Shown here piece by piece: positions 1-12,233 of a stretch of 64,000 bases of DNA (position 1 is the stretch's first letter; each line of letters starts with the position of its first letter). Made by a program: the position numbers and the translations under genes. Source of the DNA: Zelopaecilomyces penicillatus (taxonomy: Eukaryota > Ascomycota > Sordariomycetes > Hypocreales > Pseudodiploosporaceae); the NCBI GenBank assembly GCA_005765155.1, contig VCCP01000008.1:1798001-1862000 (forward strand). Reading direction: 5' to 3'. The notes beneath the pieces were generated by a model. That model was not told the DNA's origin and searched no databases. It saw only the letters and a program-made list of their open reading frames with translations.

Positions 1-2949
1 GCCCGGGCCAAGCGGCGCATAGAATGCCGGAACCCCGGCAGCGGCCATGCCATAGTTGGGCTGTCGGTCATTGTCAAAGGCTTCTATGAGCATACCGACG
101 CCGTCAGCGCCGCCAGGGTGGCGAGCAAGACCGGCTGCAACAGGGGGGCTTAGTGACGGTGGGGGAGAGTGCTGAGGCTGTTGTTGAGCCATGTACATGT
201 GAGGGGAGGTGTTGTGGTGGTGGCTATCCTGAGGCGAAAGAGACTGGCTGTGTATATGATGTTGCTGCTGTTGGTGCACTAGAGGGGGCTGCTGGCTGAG
301 GTGGGGAGGGGTGAGTTGTGCTGTTGGTAATTGTGGGTGCAATGGTTGGTATTGCTGGTGATGGTTGGCCTGATGGTGTGGTTGCGGAAACGCATGCCCG
401 TTTTGAATGGGCAGTGAAGGCATGCCAGCACTCTTGGGTGAGCTGTGATGCGAAGTATGCAGTAATGAAGCTGGGGGCAGTTCGCTTTGCCTACCCGGCC
501 GGGGGAGTACTGGTTCCGACATCGACGACGTCAAGCGAGAAACGGAGCGACCTGAGTTGACGCTCGGGATCTTGGATGTTGAGGCGTGGCGTCCAGTGGC
601 AGCATTTATGCCGTTGTGTGTCAAGGGAGGGAGCTGTCGAAGAGCATGTGGAATAGGGTCCTTGCCGTCCGCCATGCTGCCTTCTGCTGCCATCGTTGCA
701 GACTTTGGATCACGCGTGAAGCCTTCCAGGGCTTCTACCCATCGCGATGCCAATGGCCACACCTGCTTGCATTCCTGTAGGATACTAAGAGTGCGCTGAA
801 GCATCACAGGACCTTGACGTGCAAGGTACGGATCAGAGCAAACTGTAAAAACAAACGCAAGGTTTTTTTGGTCAGCGTTATGTGGAACAAGAAATATCCG
901 GGGCCTGCGTCTTTGACTTACTATTTGGGTATTTACAAAGGTAGGTTGAAAAAAGCCCGCAGCTATAGACGCAGAACGCTGCAATTTGCGCGCCAACGCT
1001 CTCATCTGGTGTACGGTCTGTGAACTGGGCATCAATCTGCTCGTACAGATCGTATACGTTGCGAAAGAGCTCCAAAGACATGGCTGAGAAAAAGGCCAAC
1101 TTCTGGGGATCTTTAGTGTCATTTTTGAATATGCTGCCAAATGTGCACAATGAGTCAGCCTGTTGCCACTGGAGGATGTGTTGATACTTTACTGTTGAGG
1201 GATCTTGCCAAAGATGGATTACTTACTCTATCAAGTAGGGACGCCGCAGCACAATGTTGCAAAGCCTCGTCATCATCGTAACACATAAATATGCCTATAC
1301 CAACCCATTAGTCATTCGAGCCATTGGAAATGGTGAGGTCAGGTCATATGAAACGTACAAGGTCCTGGCCTTCGGCCTTGTATCCCTTTAGCAAAAAGGT
1401 GCTCCAAATGTGTTCGTGCGGTAACCCCTGCTCCCAATCTCGAAGTCTCGTAACCATTTTTGAGAATTCGCTAGTTGGATCCCATGGACACGGGCTTCGG
1501 CCATAGCTCACAGCTCTGCGGCCAACAATACCCCAAAGGTTATGGATTTGCATCAACGTCGCGAACAGTGATCTATTTGGGTCGCTGATTAAGGCCGGAT
1601 TGTCTATAGCCGGTTGTGTGCCTTCCAAGGCGGCTCGAGACCTTGGTTCACGCCCGTGGGCGAAATCCTCTTCATTACATGGCAAGAGAGCGGTGATATC
1701 TGCTGCGGCAAGCGAGACAGGTGATAACGGCCCGGAATGCAGACTGTCCTGGCTATGAAGCATCCACTTTGGTCGGATTTGTTGGCGTCAACGAATACTA
1801 ACAAATATGAGAGTCTTGGTGCACTTACTAGCGTGCGGCGTGCTGATTCAGCCCGCACAATCAGTTCTGGCGATGGGTTGGACAGTTGATATGTCTCCTC
1901 CCGATGCAGTTGCATCAGTTGCGCCATCCGTATTGCTATACCCATGTTCATCTAGTTGGGTCCATGTCAGCTTCCGTGCCAGGCTTGTCTCAATTGATGC
2001 AATAAAACATGCAAAAAAACTGCGTACATAGCTTTTGTTTTTGAGGCCGCTACCTTGCTGAGCAATGCTCAGTAAATAAAAAGCCTGGCATCTCTCTAGA
2101 GTAGGTTCTTGGTAGACCTCTCCAACGGCGGTTTCTGATGCACGCTCCATGAAATGTTCGGCAGCCTTGACACCACTTCCATATCGATCTCTCAGGGCGG
2201 GACTTAACCGTGCCGAAATACTAAGGATGCTCATGAGCAGGAAAAGATTGATGGAACGATGGTCTCTCCGCAGACGATCTGGAAACTGCTGCTTGGCAAT
2301 GAACCCCAGCTGAAAATAGTACCTGGTAAAGCGATGGACGCCATCGATAAGATCTCCAAGTGGGGGCAGGTTTTCCCAATCATCAACCGACGATGGGGCT
2401 GCTGATGTCCGAGCAACAGCTCGGACCATGACAACAGACTGTTTAGCCGCCTTGTCTGCCCTTGTCCTTGGATGACGATAGTCACGGTCACTGTCGGGCT
2501 GGCCTCTGACAGGAAAAATGCTGTGGATCGAAACACTCTGTCTCAGCCACCATTGATGAGGTGAAAGGATATGAGGTATGATGGGGCAGCACAAATGAAA
2601 GTTGAAACAGTACTCACCACTCTTCCATGGGTATCCCAGCTTCAAAACATGATTTACAGGGCGGCTGCCCCTTATCATGAATGCACTTGCTCCGCATCCG
2701 GCGACATCTAAGTCGAGGTTGAATGAGTTAGTCGAGTCCACATGATGAGCGGGTGCGGATAATGCCCGTCGACGCTTACCTTCGACAAGCAATTGGGGAT
2801 CTGCGCTTGATGGCGTTAGCACCATTGCCATTGCCATTGACGCTGGCGTTGGACTCGGGGGCTGCTCCGTCCGACATGGTGGACTGGCCGGCGACTGATC
2901 CGGCTGTGGACCCAAACGTCGGGTCCGGGTTCATCCCCACAGCGTCCAT
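1..2949 (-). CDS. Zn(II)2Cys6 fungal-specific transcription factor (3' end outside window)
   Basis: Nuclear DNA-binding regulator; its target pathway is not recognisable. Eight exons join in phase: 2949-2780, 2707-2618, 2520-2028, 1951-1829, 1766-1359, 1294-1227, 1133-922 and 842 to the window edge. The zinc cluster is split by introns 1 and 2 and reads ACRRCRRMRSKC...CKSC...C, with all six cysteines present, followed by a conserved FPVRGQPD linker. The fungal middle homology region follows (GVHRFTRYYFQLGFIAKQ, then SINLFLLMSILSISARLSP and LHREETYQLS). The C-terminal part is rich in His, Gln, Pro and Ser, and the frame is still open at base 1. I chose the ATG at 2949; another Met lies at about 2877, just before the Asn/Gly-rich stretch, and would also keep the finger. 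The nearest neighbour is the F-box gene about 1.9 kb upstream, transcribed the same way. The family call is secure; the gene name is not known. Confidence 0.88.
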
Positions 2950-4892
2950 GAAGACGGAGTAGCAAGTGATATTATGCCACTGATTGGATCCTCGCTGATG
3001 GGCAGTCACACGGACGGCCAAATCTGGGTCGTTGAGCGGGTGGAAGGTGGATGGTTTGCCTGCCGGCAAACCTGGTTCAACAATGCCGACGTTCAGCGGC
3101 AGGCAAACATTGGCAGTGAGTGGGCGGGTCGGCGCGGTACAGCAGCGGGTGTATCACCTGAAAGATCGTCTGGGTGTGCGCGTTTGGGGCTGCTTGCTTG
3201 GTGCCTGTGCCTGTGCCTGTGCTGTGGCGAAAGGGAAGCTGTCGGCACTCAATGCGAATCGCGCGGCAACAGGACCTGGCAGAGAAGACAGACAGCAGAA
3301 TTGACTCCTCACGAGCCAAGCTTGCAAGCTTTGTGGGAGAATCTGTAGAGTTGCATCGCAACCTGACGGCAAGGCAAGCAGGTGTTGGCGGGCGCCGCCC
3401 CTTCACGTGACCTAGACAGACACACACGAGAAACTGGTAGGAAAGGAAGGCACGGGGGGAGACACACAAGCGCAAGCTTCAGTCCAAAGCCTCACTATTT
3501 CACCATTTCTATTATCCCACACTTGTCATCACGTCGGTCTATGCCGCCCCCGCAAAGCCGCGAATCACGACGCTCGGTGTGGTGCTTGTCAGTCTAGTGG
3601 CGGGCGTTGAAAAGGTCCGTCGGGGTTGTTGGCTGATGGCCTGCTAGCGGTGGAAAGTCTTTTAATCCGACAATGGGGGTTGGTCAGAGAAGAAGCGATC
3701 AGTTGAGACCTTGGGCTTGGGGTGCCATCGGAGGCTTGATGATACAGCTAAGAATAGGTACTGCTCCTCTACTACCTCTATTCAATCCTCCAGCCAGCTA
3801 CTTATTTAGTACTAAACACACTCATAGCTGGGTTTACATACGGTACTTGTAGCCTTGAAGGCTGTATTTAGCAGCCAGCCCGAATTGTTTATCGTTAATT
3901 TGCAGCAGATAGCCCTCAGCTCCCTAGCAGAGGCGTCTTGGGAGACTTCCATGGCGTCCACCGGCATCTTCGCACAGGCAATTGGAATATCGAAATGGGC
4001 CGAATGGGCCGAGAGCCCTAAGGATTTGCTCGAGCCCTTGGCGATCAACGAATAACTGCCGGGTTGGTAATACGGTAAGCTTGAGTGCTACCCAAAATGT
4101 CTCTCCAAAGTAAGCTCTTCGGCACGGGGCGCCAGTCGACTAATCGCAATCGGGGGTTTGCTGATCATCTATTTTCGGCATCCAAGCCTTCCAGGTAGCA
4201 TTTGCATGCATTGGTAATAATTGCACTGCTGTAACAATACCAGTTCAGGGAATCGAGGCTGTCAGCAATGATCGAAAGATAGATCTGCGCCAAGGTTAGG
4301 TTAAATCCCCCCTTGCAGGTTATATTTTTGGCAGGGATGTGTTTTTCTTTTCTGGGAACAAGCCACCAGCACTCTGTGGCCCAGACCGGTCCGAAATCGA
4401 CCCTGACTATTGGTTACGATTGAAGGAACCATCTTGGACGTTTTATAAAGACTGGCAAAAGCAATCGTGTCGCTGCTTGAGCGCCGAGAACCTGCAGCCC
4501 CCTCATTATTCGCCCACACAACATTGTGCCAGGCCCCCCCACAGAAACATGATGAGCCTGTCACTGGCTGATCTGCATGCAGCGCCAGTCGCACATGCTT
4601 GCTTGGCATCTGACGCTTCAATGATGTGAGGCTGTGGGGCTTGCATCTACAGCGTTTCGAAGCTATAGATTTTGACTCTGGGGCTCACCATTTCACTACC
4701 GACTCATTCAACACCATCCCAATCACCCAGCAAAAGCAGACATCAAATAGCAGCAGCCATGATTGTCTCCTTAGAAAGTGTCTGTGTATTTCTAACAAGT
4801 GCTATTCAAACCATCGTGTCTGACCAACTCCATTTCAAGCAGCTTTAAGCAATCATAGTCATTCCAAGCAACGTCGTTTCATCAACTCTCAT
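2950..4892. other. Intergenic, upstream of the zinc-cluster regulator
   Basis: There is no convincing gene here. It should hold the promoter and 5' leader of the regulator on the left and the 3' flank of the F-box gene on the right. The only open frames are short and show no family-like composition. A short direct repeat of the GAATGGGCC type occurs near 3995-4012. Confidence 0.6.
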
Positions 4893-6538
4893 TTAGCCAA
4901 TCTGTTTATATTCAGCCAATTCGTCTTGCCAAAGCGCCGGGGCTCCCAGAATCCGAAATCCAATAGCCAGAGAGTCCCAATGGATCTTGAGGTTCTGCCA
5001 GCAAAGTGGTTCCTGGGCGCTCAATGTCTCCTGAATTTCCTCCCAACGGGACACACTCCACAACGCTGCGCCCCAAATATCGAGCCGCCCTTCCATGAGC
5101 CTCTGCTCATACCAGAAAAAGTCTTCCCAAACGGGATCCTGGCCGTAAAATCTGAGTTGACACTTCTCAAGATTGACCCAGGATAAATATCCATAAATGT
5201 CGTCATCAGCAAAGGGTGTATAGTCTTCGTATTGTCGCGGCTCTTTTCGAGTCCATGTGGTGCCTGTGCCGCGCGAAAGAATAATTCCAAGGGCGTGATT
5301 GACTTTATCGAGAGCTCTGTCTTCGTAGGGGGTGAGAAAGGCGCTGAGGTCTTGACGATCAACTACACACAGCGCTTTGTGTACGAATTCGATACCCATA
5401 ACCAAGAGGTCGGGAATGATGCGTTCGCTGACATACTTGTCCTTTTCTACCGGTTACACTTGTTAATAAATCGGAACCCCCACAATCTAAATTTAAAGAG
5501 AAGAGCATTCCTATTTGCAGCGACGGATTTTGCTATTCGCAGTTACAAAGATCTGTGCCCTGCTATGGCTTAACACTATGCCCACATACACCAATGTATA
5601 AGCCTTATGAATGCCTATACAGAGGTGTTTATACTATACCTACTTGTACAGGCTGTTGTAAGGTTATCACGAAGCGGCTGGGCAGGCCGTTATGTTATTT
5701 TGTGCTTCGTATGAGCACAGATCTTTGTAACCACGGAAAGCAAAAGCTGCCGTTGCAAAGAGGAATGCTCAAAGAGAATGGACGTCTCACCGAACCCGTG
5801 CAACGCACGTCGAAAGTATGCTTGCATGGCAAGCACCTGATGGAATTCCCAGGGTGCCAACAGTGTCTCAGTAATTTGCTGCTGTATATTCTTTATGTGA
5901 GCGTACCATTGGACAAAGTTCTGCCGATTAGGTGGTGCAGTGAATCGTAGTCTTTGACAGATTGAAGCCAACATCTGAAAAAGGTAGATTGCCCTCTGAA
6001 TTCTAACAATCTCTGACCATATCGGTGGCCGGTAGCGGACGGAGTCCCACATTGGCAAGAAGTTCTGACCATCTTTGGAGTAGGAACAATCTTGGAGGAA
6101 ATGATTGCAAATATCTTCAACCATTTTGAAGGTACGTGCAATGCGAGTGGCAGATCGAAAGGTAAGCCTGATGTTGACACTTTTATCAGTGATCCGTCGA
6201 GCCTTGGTGATACATGCTACAACATCATCATCGGCACCGATGTTTTCAAAACAAGGAATCGCATTTTCCTCTTCCAAAAGACAATAACTGGTAATGGCAT
6301 GCTTGTAAACATGCGAAAGCTGCTTCTTGAGAACAATGCCGCTGATGATGTTCTGACAGGCAGTAAGTTTGCAGAATAGTAGCCTACTAGTGAGGGCCAT
6401 GCATTTGACAGCTTCCAGTTCCGTAATGAATTCCACAATGTTCAACAATACCTCGGTTGGCATGTTTTCGAGTAATTTCTGCGGCTCGATGATTATCGAT
6501 GGCGGCTCCGGTCGAGCGCTCATCAGTGATACTGCCAT
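4893..6538 (-). CDS. F-box protein, two-exon model
   Basis: Exon 1 begins at the ATG at 6538. Residues about 22-60 form an F-box: LLENMPTEVLLNIVEFI, then a conserved Leu-Ser/Thr-Ser-Arg-Leu pattern (ALTSRLL). F-box proteins recruit substrates to SCF ubiquitin ligases through Skp1; the substrate here is unknown. The first open frame stops at 5690. A second frame (about 5446-4893) starts directly after a good acceptor (CGGTAG) and encodes a compact Trp-rich C-terminal half (KDKYVSERIIPDLLVMGIEF...), so I join them across an intron of roughly 250-280 bp. The exact donor is not clear, and this intron holds a 17-bp inverted repeat. The alternative is that exon 1 ends at its own stop and the downstream part is a relic. 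The gene is divergent from ADE1, separated by 1.4 kb. Confidence 0.6.
5542..5731. repeat. 17-bp perfect inverted repeat bracketing 190 bp in the F-box gene intron
   Basis: GTTACAAAGATCTGTGC occurs at 5542-5558, and its exact reverse complement occurs at 5715-5731. The right arm lies in the end of exon 1 or at the donor, and the left arm lies inside the presumed intron. I see no clear target-site duplication outside the arms. It could be a small MITE-like insertion or a local inverted duplication able to fold into a hairpin in the pre-mRNA. Confidence 0.7.
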
Positions 6539-7977
6539 GTTTGGATGAAGCTATGCGATAATTGTTCAAGAAAACAAATGCCGTGTGTCAAGTTGTTTAT
6601 CCCTCAATGCGCAAGATGGAAGGGCTTTCCACTTTCTTTTTATAATTATGCAAAAATGTAAAGATATGATGAAGAGGTTTGGGTTTGTGAATTGGCGATC
6701 GAAACAAGGAGCAGTTCGTGAAGGGGTGTTGGACGAGAATGCGTGGCGGGGTGCACAGAAGAACAGGGGCAGCAGCAGTGATTGGGTCGCAAATACCATG
6801 TTTGTCTCGCCAATCCAACAAATAGAGCAAATACAAGCACAGTAGCCTGTAACTTACGGTGTCTAGCTCAATACATTGTAATTGTATGTACAGCTTCGCT
6901 AAAAGTAATGTTGCAAAGAAAGAGCAATACTCTTGCCCTTTTTGGGGGGCTGTGAATCCGAGGCACCTCGAGCTGACGGTAGCAGTGCCAAATCTCGCCT
7001 GAAATGTGTGTCGAGCAGCGTTTCATACGTGCTGTTTTGCACAAATCAGATGATAAATCTGTCAGCAGATAGTAATTTGGTATCTGCATTCTCATCACTG
7101 TTACAACCTCGAAAGGTTGACGAGAAGAAGCAGGAGAACCCTACCGCCCCAGCACGGGAAATTGCGTTTGTATTGGTGATGGCTGCCATTTCCGATAATA
7201 TGCATGCTACTGCAGGAATAGCTGGGAGTTACAATGCCAATGATTAAGATGCAATGTGTTTTTAAATAACAACCATGTATATTAACTTGCAGATAGCAGC
7301 GCACAGTGGTGGCATTCCCCTTCCAATGCTGCTTATTTGCTACACTCTCCAAGCTTTTCCAGAGCAGAAACCAAACTGACGCATCTCTAACAAGTTTTTT
7401 TCCCATTCAACCCAATTTAAAACGTTTTTGGTCTTCTTGTCCCTCGCAATCTTTGCAGCTTGAAACCATGAACCATTTAGCACTTACAAGCATACAGTCC
7501 GTATATACACATATATCTTTAATTCGCACAGTACGCATGAGAGATCTTGACATCATCATGGAAACTCACTGTCAAGCTTCTTCACTAGGATGAGGTCATA
7601 TGTGTCTTAAATTCATGTTTGGGATCTAGCTGGAATAAAGGTTACGCGCAACAAATTTAGTCAAAACCCATCCCCATATCCTCACCTCAAAGTCGCATGT
7701 ATAATGCTGCCATTTGGTGAATGGCACCTCCCGTCTTGTCTGGTCTCTCTTCTTATCAGTGGAGCTCTCCGCACCCTGAAAGTTCCGCAGTTCAACGGGA
7801 ACTAAAGAAATTTTATATCGGGGGCATGTCGCACCCAGCAAACTGTAAACTGACTACAAGCCCAGCCAGCCTCATCTCTTTGCCGGACTAGAGAGCTTTT
7901 GTGTCGAGACGATTCTCATCTCATCAAAATTACACACATATACAAACAGCTTATAGCACAAGCACAAGCACCTTAGA
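6539..7977. other. Divergent intergenic region, F-box gene / ADE1
   Basis: There is no supported gene. It contains the promoters of two divergent genes. The last 60 bases before the ADE1 ATG carry CA-rich sequence (ACAAGCACAAGCACC), typical of a fungal 5' leader. Short open frames here have no recognisable features. Confidence 0.6.
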
Positions 7978-8904
7978 ATGGCGCTCACCACCATCAGCCT
8001 CCCCTCACTTGAGAGGGTCGCCTCGGGCAAGGTGCGCGATCTCTTCACGCTGCCTGAAGACCCCAACAGCCTGCTCTTCGTCGCCTCCGACCGCCTATCA
8101 GCCTTTGACGTGGTGATGCGGAACGGCATCCCCGACAAGGGCGCCATCCTAACGCTCATGTCCGCTCACTGGTTCCGCGTGTTGGCCGAGCGGATCCCGG
8201 GCCTTCGAACCCACTTCATCGGCCTGGACAGCGGCAGCAGCAGCAGCAACGTGTCGCCGGAGGAGGCCCGTGTCATCAAGAACCGCAGCATGCGGGTTCG
8301 CAAGCTCAAGGTGCTCAAGGTCGAAGCCATTGTGCGCGGCTACCTCACCGGCAGCGCATGGAACGAGTACAAGGCCAAGGGCACAGTACACGGCATCGCA
8401 ATGCCAGAGGGCATGCAGCTCTCACAAAAGTTCCCCAAGGCCATCTACACGCCAAGCACAAAGGCCGATGCGGGCGAGCACGACGAGAACATCCACCCAG
8501 ACGAGGCGTGGAAGGAGATTGGCGACCGCGAGACAGCGCGCAAGGTTGAAGAGCTAGCTTTGACCATCTACAACGCCGCTGCAGACTATGCTGAGGAGCG
8601 AGGCATCATCATCGCCGACACCAAGTTTGAGTTTGGCACTGACGGCAAGAATGTCTACCTTATTGACGAGGTACTCACGCCGGACTCGTCTCGCTTCTGG
8701 CCCCGTGATAGCTATGAACTCGGCAAGGAACAGGACAGCTTCGATAAGCAGTTTGTCCGCAACTGGCTTATCAAGGAAGGTCTCAAGGGCAAGGATGGCG
8801 TAGAGATTCCCCAGGACATTTGCAAGGCGACGGCAGAGCGGTACAAGGATGCGTTCTTTAAGCTTACGGGAAAGACATTTGAGGATGCTGCGGCTGGCAA
8901 CTAA
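7978..8904 (+). CDS. ADE1: Phosphoribosylaminoimidazole-succinocarboxamide synthase (SAICAR synthetase)
   Basis: Catalyses ATP-dependent condensation of CAIR with aspartate to SAICAR, a step of de novo purine synthesis in the cytosol. It is a single intronless frame of 308 residues, the usual length of the fungal enzyme. Family motifs appear in order: SGKVRDLF near residue 15 (ATP lid), VASDRLSAFDVVM near 40, EAIVRGYLTGSAWNEYK near 120, then IIADTKFEFG and LIDEVLTPDSSRFWP near 215-240, which hold the SAICAR-synthetase signature residues. The ATG at 7978 has a good context and is followed directly by the conserved N-terminus (SLPSLERVASGK), so the start is well placed. No truncation or frame damage is visible. 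Coding composition is clearly more GC-rich than the flanks. Confidence 0.97.
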   Translation: MALTTISLPSLERVASGKVRDLFTLPEDPNSLLFVASDRLSAFDVVMRNGIPDKGAILTLMSAHWFRVLAERIPGLRTHFIGLDSGSSSSNVSPEEARVIKNRSMRVRKLKVLKVEAIVRGYLTGSAWNEYKAKGTVHGIAMPEGMQLSQKFPKAIYTPSTKADAGEHDENIHPDEAWKEIGDRETARKVEELALTIYNAAADYAEERGIIIADTKFEFGTDGKNVYLIDEVLTPDSSRFWPRDSYELGKEQDSFDKQFVRNWLIKEGLKGKDGVEIPQDICKATAERYKDAFFKLTGKTFEDAAAGN

Positions 8905-9803
8905 ACGCCGTTGATGTTTCCCTTTTTTCTCTTTATTTGTTTGTTCTTCATGAGTTTCCGGCTCCTTTGTGTCGGGCTAAAAGTTTCTTTGTTCGCGGAG
9001 GTAAAAAGGACATTCAACATTTGATAAGTTATCTGTCTGCATGCTTTTTACAGAGAAAACAGATTCTATGTCAACTGATGTTGATAATTTGGACGTACTA
9101 GAAGTCTACTACTACCTTTCAAGAGTGATGCAGCGCATCTTACTGATAACCTGATAGTCGGAGTTTCTACCCGTGATGCTCTGTTTGTCGCATTGTATTG
9201 GTTGACCGGCCGGTCCAAACCAAACACTGTACTACTTAATACAACAAAAGTGCACAATAGGACTCAAGAGAATGGCGTCACTCTATTGAATAGGTAGGTT
9301 CATCCAGGCAAATCCCATTGTCGCCAGGCCTTAAATGCATTCAGAACAGGTACTTGCCACCCCAGCTGTCCTTCAGCACATCATCAAGTCTCCAGCCGTA
9401 GCACCTCGCTGGCAAAGCCCCCAGAAGCCATCCCATCTTCGTCATCGGCCAGCTGGCAGACTCTCCAGCCGAGCTCGGCAACCAGCTGCTCAGCAAGATG
9501 AACAGATGGCATCTCCCACTCACGCAATCAGCATCTGCCCAGACCGCGTCTTAACGCGCGACGCACTTCGCCATGGCCCCATTTTTGCACATTTCTTCCT
9601 CATCGACTCACTTCAGTATCCATCGTTGGCAACACAACACCATCCCTCCCCAAGCTCTTCAGCATTCACTACGTCGACTTATACGCAGAAGTTTGAGGCC
9701 CTGATATTGATATATGCGCCATTCGATTAATACGGCCACGTCGAAGACCTGGAGAAGAGCACACTCGAACCCATTCCTGCGAATCATCCTTCTTTTGTGA
9801 ATC
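8905..9803. other. Intergenic, ADE1 3' flank and REC8 promoter
   Basis: There is no supported gene. A T-rich 3' flank follows the ADE1 stop (TTTTTTCTCTTTATTTG). The right part is a pyrimidine-rich, CACC-rich leader preceding REC8. Confidence 0.6.
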
Positions 9804-12233
9804 ATGTTCTACAGCCACGATAGTATGTCACTTCATCACATTCAATAGTCTCTTCCTACTTCCATTCTAACTCTACCCGCAGTCCTCAGCAGCAGCCAAT
9901 ATGGGGTTGCCACCATATGGTACGTCGTTGTCTTTCCTTATACCAGCTCTTAGACGCACTCTGAACATGCCAAATGGGCTAACTCTTGCTGGGCAATGGC
10001 CAGGCTGGTGGCCACTGTTGGCAGAGGCGGCCAGCGAAAGTTGACAAAGAAAGCGATCCAAGAAGTCAATGTCCCCAAAGCCTGCGGAAAGATCTTAGAG
10101 CCCGGCGCTCCTTTAGCGCTGCGTCTTCAAGGCAGTCTCCTCTATGGAGTCTCGCGAGTCTTTGCCCAACAATGCGAATATGTCCTGACGTCCGCCGAGA
10201 AGACGCAGTCTGATATGATGACCTTTTTCCGTGTCATGCAATCAACGGCCATTGATCCTCAGGCTGGGAAAACAAAGTGAGTTCTTGATTCTTTGTGCTG
10301 AAGACGAAAAAAGGAAAATGCACAAGGCTGAATGAAAATCGGCAATGGTTCTTTTACTTACAAACAATGTGCACCACTCTTTAGGCGGCAGAATCTCATC
10401 CTTCAAGACGATCCAAGCTTCGATCCAGATGTTGTTTATCCAAGCCTTGACATGATTCAATGGAACAGAGGATTAGTTACGTTACCGAGCCAGGAGTCTT
10501 CTAGTAAATTTTCCTATATGACACCGCTCGGTGGTGGCAGCAGTCAGGCTAGCCTTTCGTCAGGCCGCCACTCTGCATTGATCAACCTCGATATACCACC
10601 CTCCTCACACTCTGGCGGTTCTTACTGCATCAACCCCCCTTTTGGCCTTCACAACACCACCCCTCTGGGAAAACGAAAGCAAGACCAAGACGCAATGCCT
10701 GAGTTCAGACCCTTTGAGCATGATGATCAGGATCCCATTGAAGGGATCGGACTTGACTTTGATGGTGACGGCAATCTCATTGGCATCTTTGATGATGAAC
10801 CTGAGCTGCCGCCCCTGTTGGGCCATGAAGCAAACAAGAAGCCACTGCAACAAGCCGATGAAGATGCAATCCTAGACATCTGGGACCAAGATTTGAACAT
10901 GGCTAATGGCGAGGGTGTGCTTAATACTAGAGTAGCCGCTGCACTGCCAAACACAGAAGCATCTGCGGCAGCCTCTACAGGCGCCAAGAAAGCAACCAAT
11001 GCCCAGACCAGAACATCCTCCGAAACAACCGTCGAAACTGTTGAAACCGTCGAGGCCAGTGCTCCCATGCGACGAACCCGCCGGCTCAAGCACCCAAACA
11101 TGGTTGACCAGAGCATCAGAGTCTCTGGAAGAGAGTATAAAGGCTGGGACCTAAACTACATCAGCAACATGGATGCCAGCCGCAAGCGTCGCAAGGGGCT
11201 CACTCCCGGCCAGGCGAGGAAGAATGCCAGAGCGCTCCTCTATGGAAACGGCATCGCCCATGTTGGTATCTACAATGGGATAACTGCTTCAGCATCAACC
11301 AATGGTATCAATCATCCTCTGGCAGCGGAGTTCTCTGGTAACTCACTCGAAGCACGCCTTCACGGGCTGGATCAGGACACGCTGGCGAAAGAAACGGCAG
11401 GCAAAAGAGGCAGACGCCGCAAGTCTGAAGAGGCTTTTGGAGATGATGGCGAAAACATTACGCAGAATCATCCACGTGCCAAACAGAGAGTTGAGGGGGC
11501 CGAAGAAGTTGGCCGCGGCGGCGACCACGACAATGGTGATGTAGGCCACTGGATGTCTGGTGACGATACTGCCCCTGAGATTGGCATGCACGCAGTACCG
11601 CCCCTAGAAGACCACCATTCTTCATCAATGGCACCCTGGAGCAGACCTGGATCTGCTGCCCCCGGCTCATCCGTCCGCGGGAGCGCACAAAAGGGCAAAT
11701 CCGCACCCAGCCCCTTATTCAGCCGTATCACTGGTGGTGCTCTCCATCCCATCGAGCGTTTCAGCGACCCAGCCGAACCAGCCCACTATGGACAAGGCCA
11801 CGCAACCGTTCCTTCTTCCCATATCATGTCAGACGACAACTTCAGCGACGCTATGGGTCCCATTGACTTTGGCACTGCGAATGACACCCAGGCCTCAAGC
11901 CAAGGGTTTGACAGCGCCAGTCACGAATTCCTCGAGTATACTATGGAAAAGGCCGAAGAAGTTGGATTCACACTCGCAAAAGATCCTGTTCAAACCCGCC
12001 GATGGGTCAAATTTGACGATCTCGTTGATCCAGCTACGCATGCGAAATCTGTCGCAGCCCAGGCGTTTCTTCACGTGTTAACACTCAAGACCAAGAATGC
12101 CATTTCTGTGAAGCAAGACGGTGCAGGGAGTAACAAACCCTTTGGGAATATCTATGTTGGGGTCCATCTTCCTGACGATAATGAAAGTGGAGGCCACAGC
12201 GAGTCAGATGGGTTCCAGGATGAACTTGCGTGA
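9804..12233 (+). CDS. REC8: Meiotic cohesin kleisin subunit REC8
   Basis: Structural kleisin that bridges Smc1 and Smc3 in meiotic cohesin and is cut by separase at anaphase I/II. Four exons join in phase (9804-9822, 9883-9919, 10004-10276, 10385-12233) and give 725 residues. The N-terminal Rad21/Rec8 domain reads MFYSHDILSSSQYGVATIW, then LVATVGRGGQRKL and VPKACGKIL...LRLQGSLLYGVSRVFAQQC, which matches Rec8 rather than mitotic Rad21 (the Rad21 N-terminus differs). The middle is acidic and low complexity. The last ~85 residues form the winged-helix that binds Smc1 (FLEYTMEKAEEVG...FDDLV...AAQAFLHVLTLKTKNAI). The first two exons are only 19 and 37 nt, so simple ORF searches miss the true N-terminus. 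The gene converges on MRS6. Confidence 0.9.

Noticed and set aside
8149..8391. Minus-strand frames inside ADE1
   Set aside because: Shadows of the GC-rich ADE1 coding sequence.
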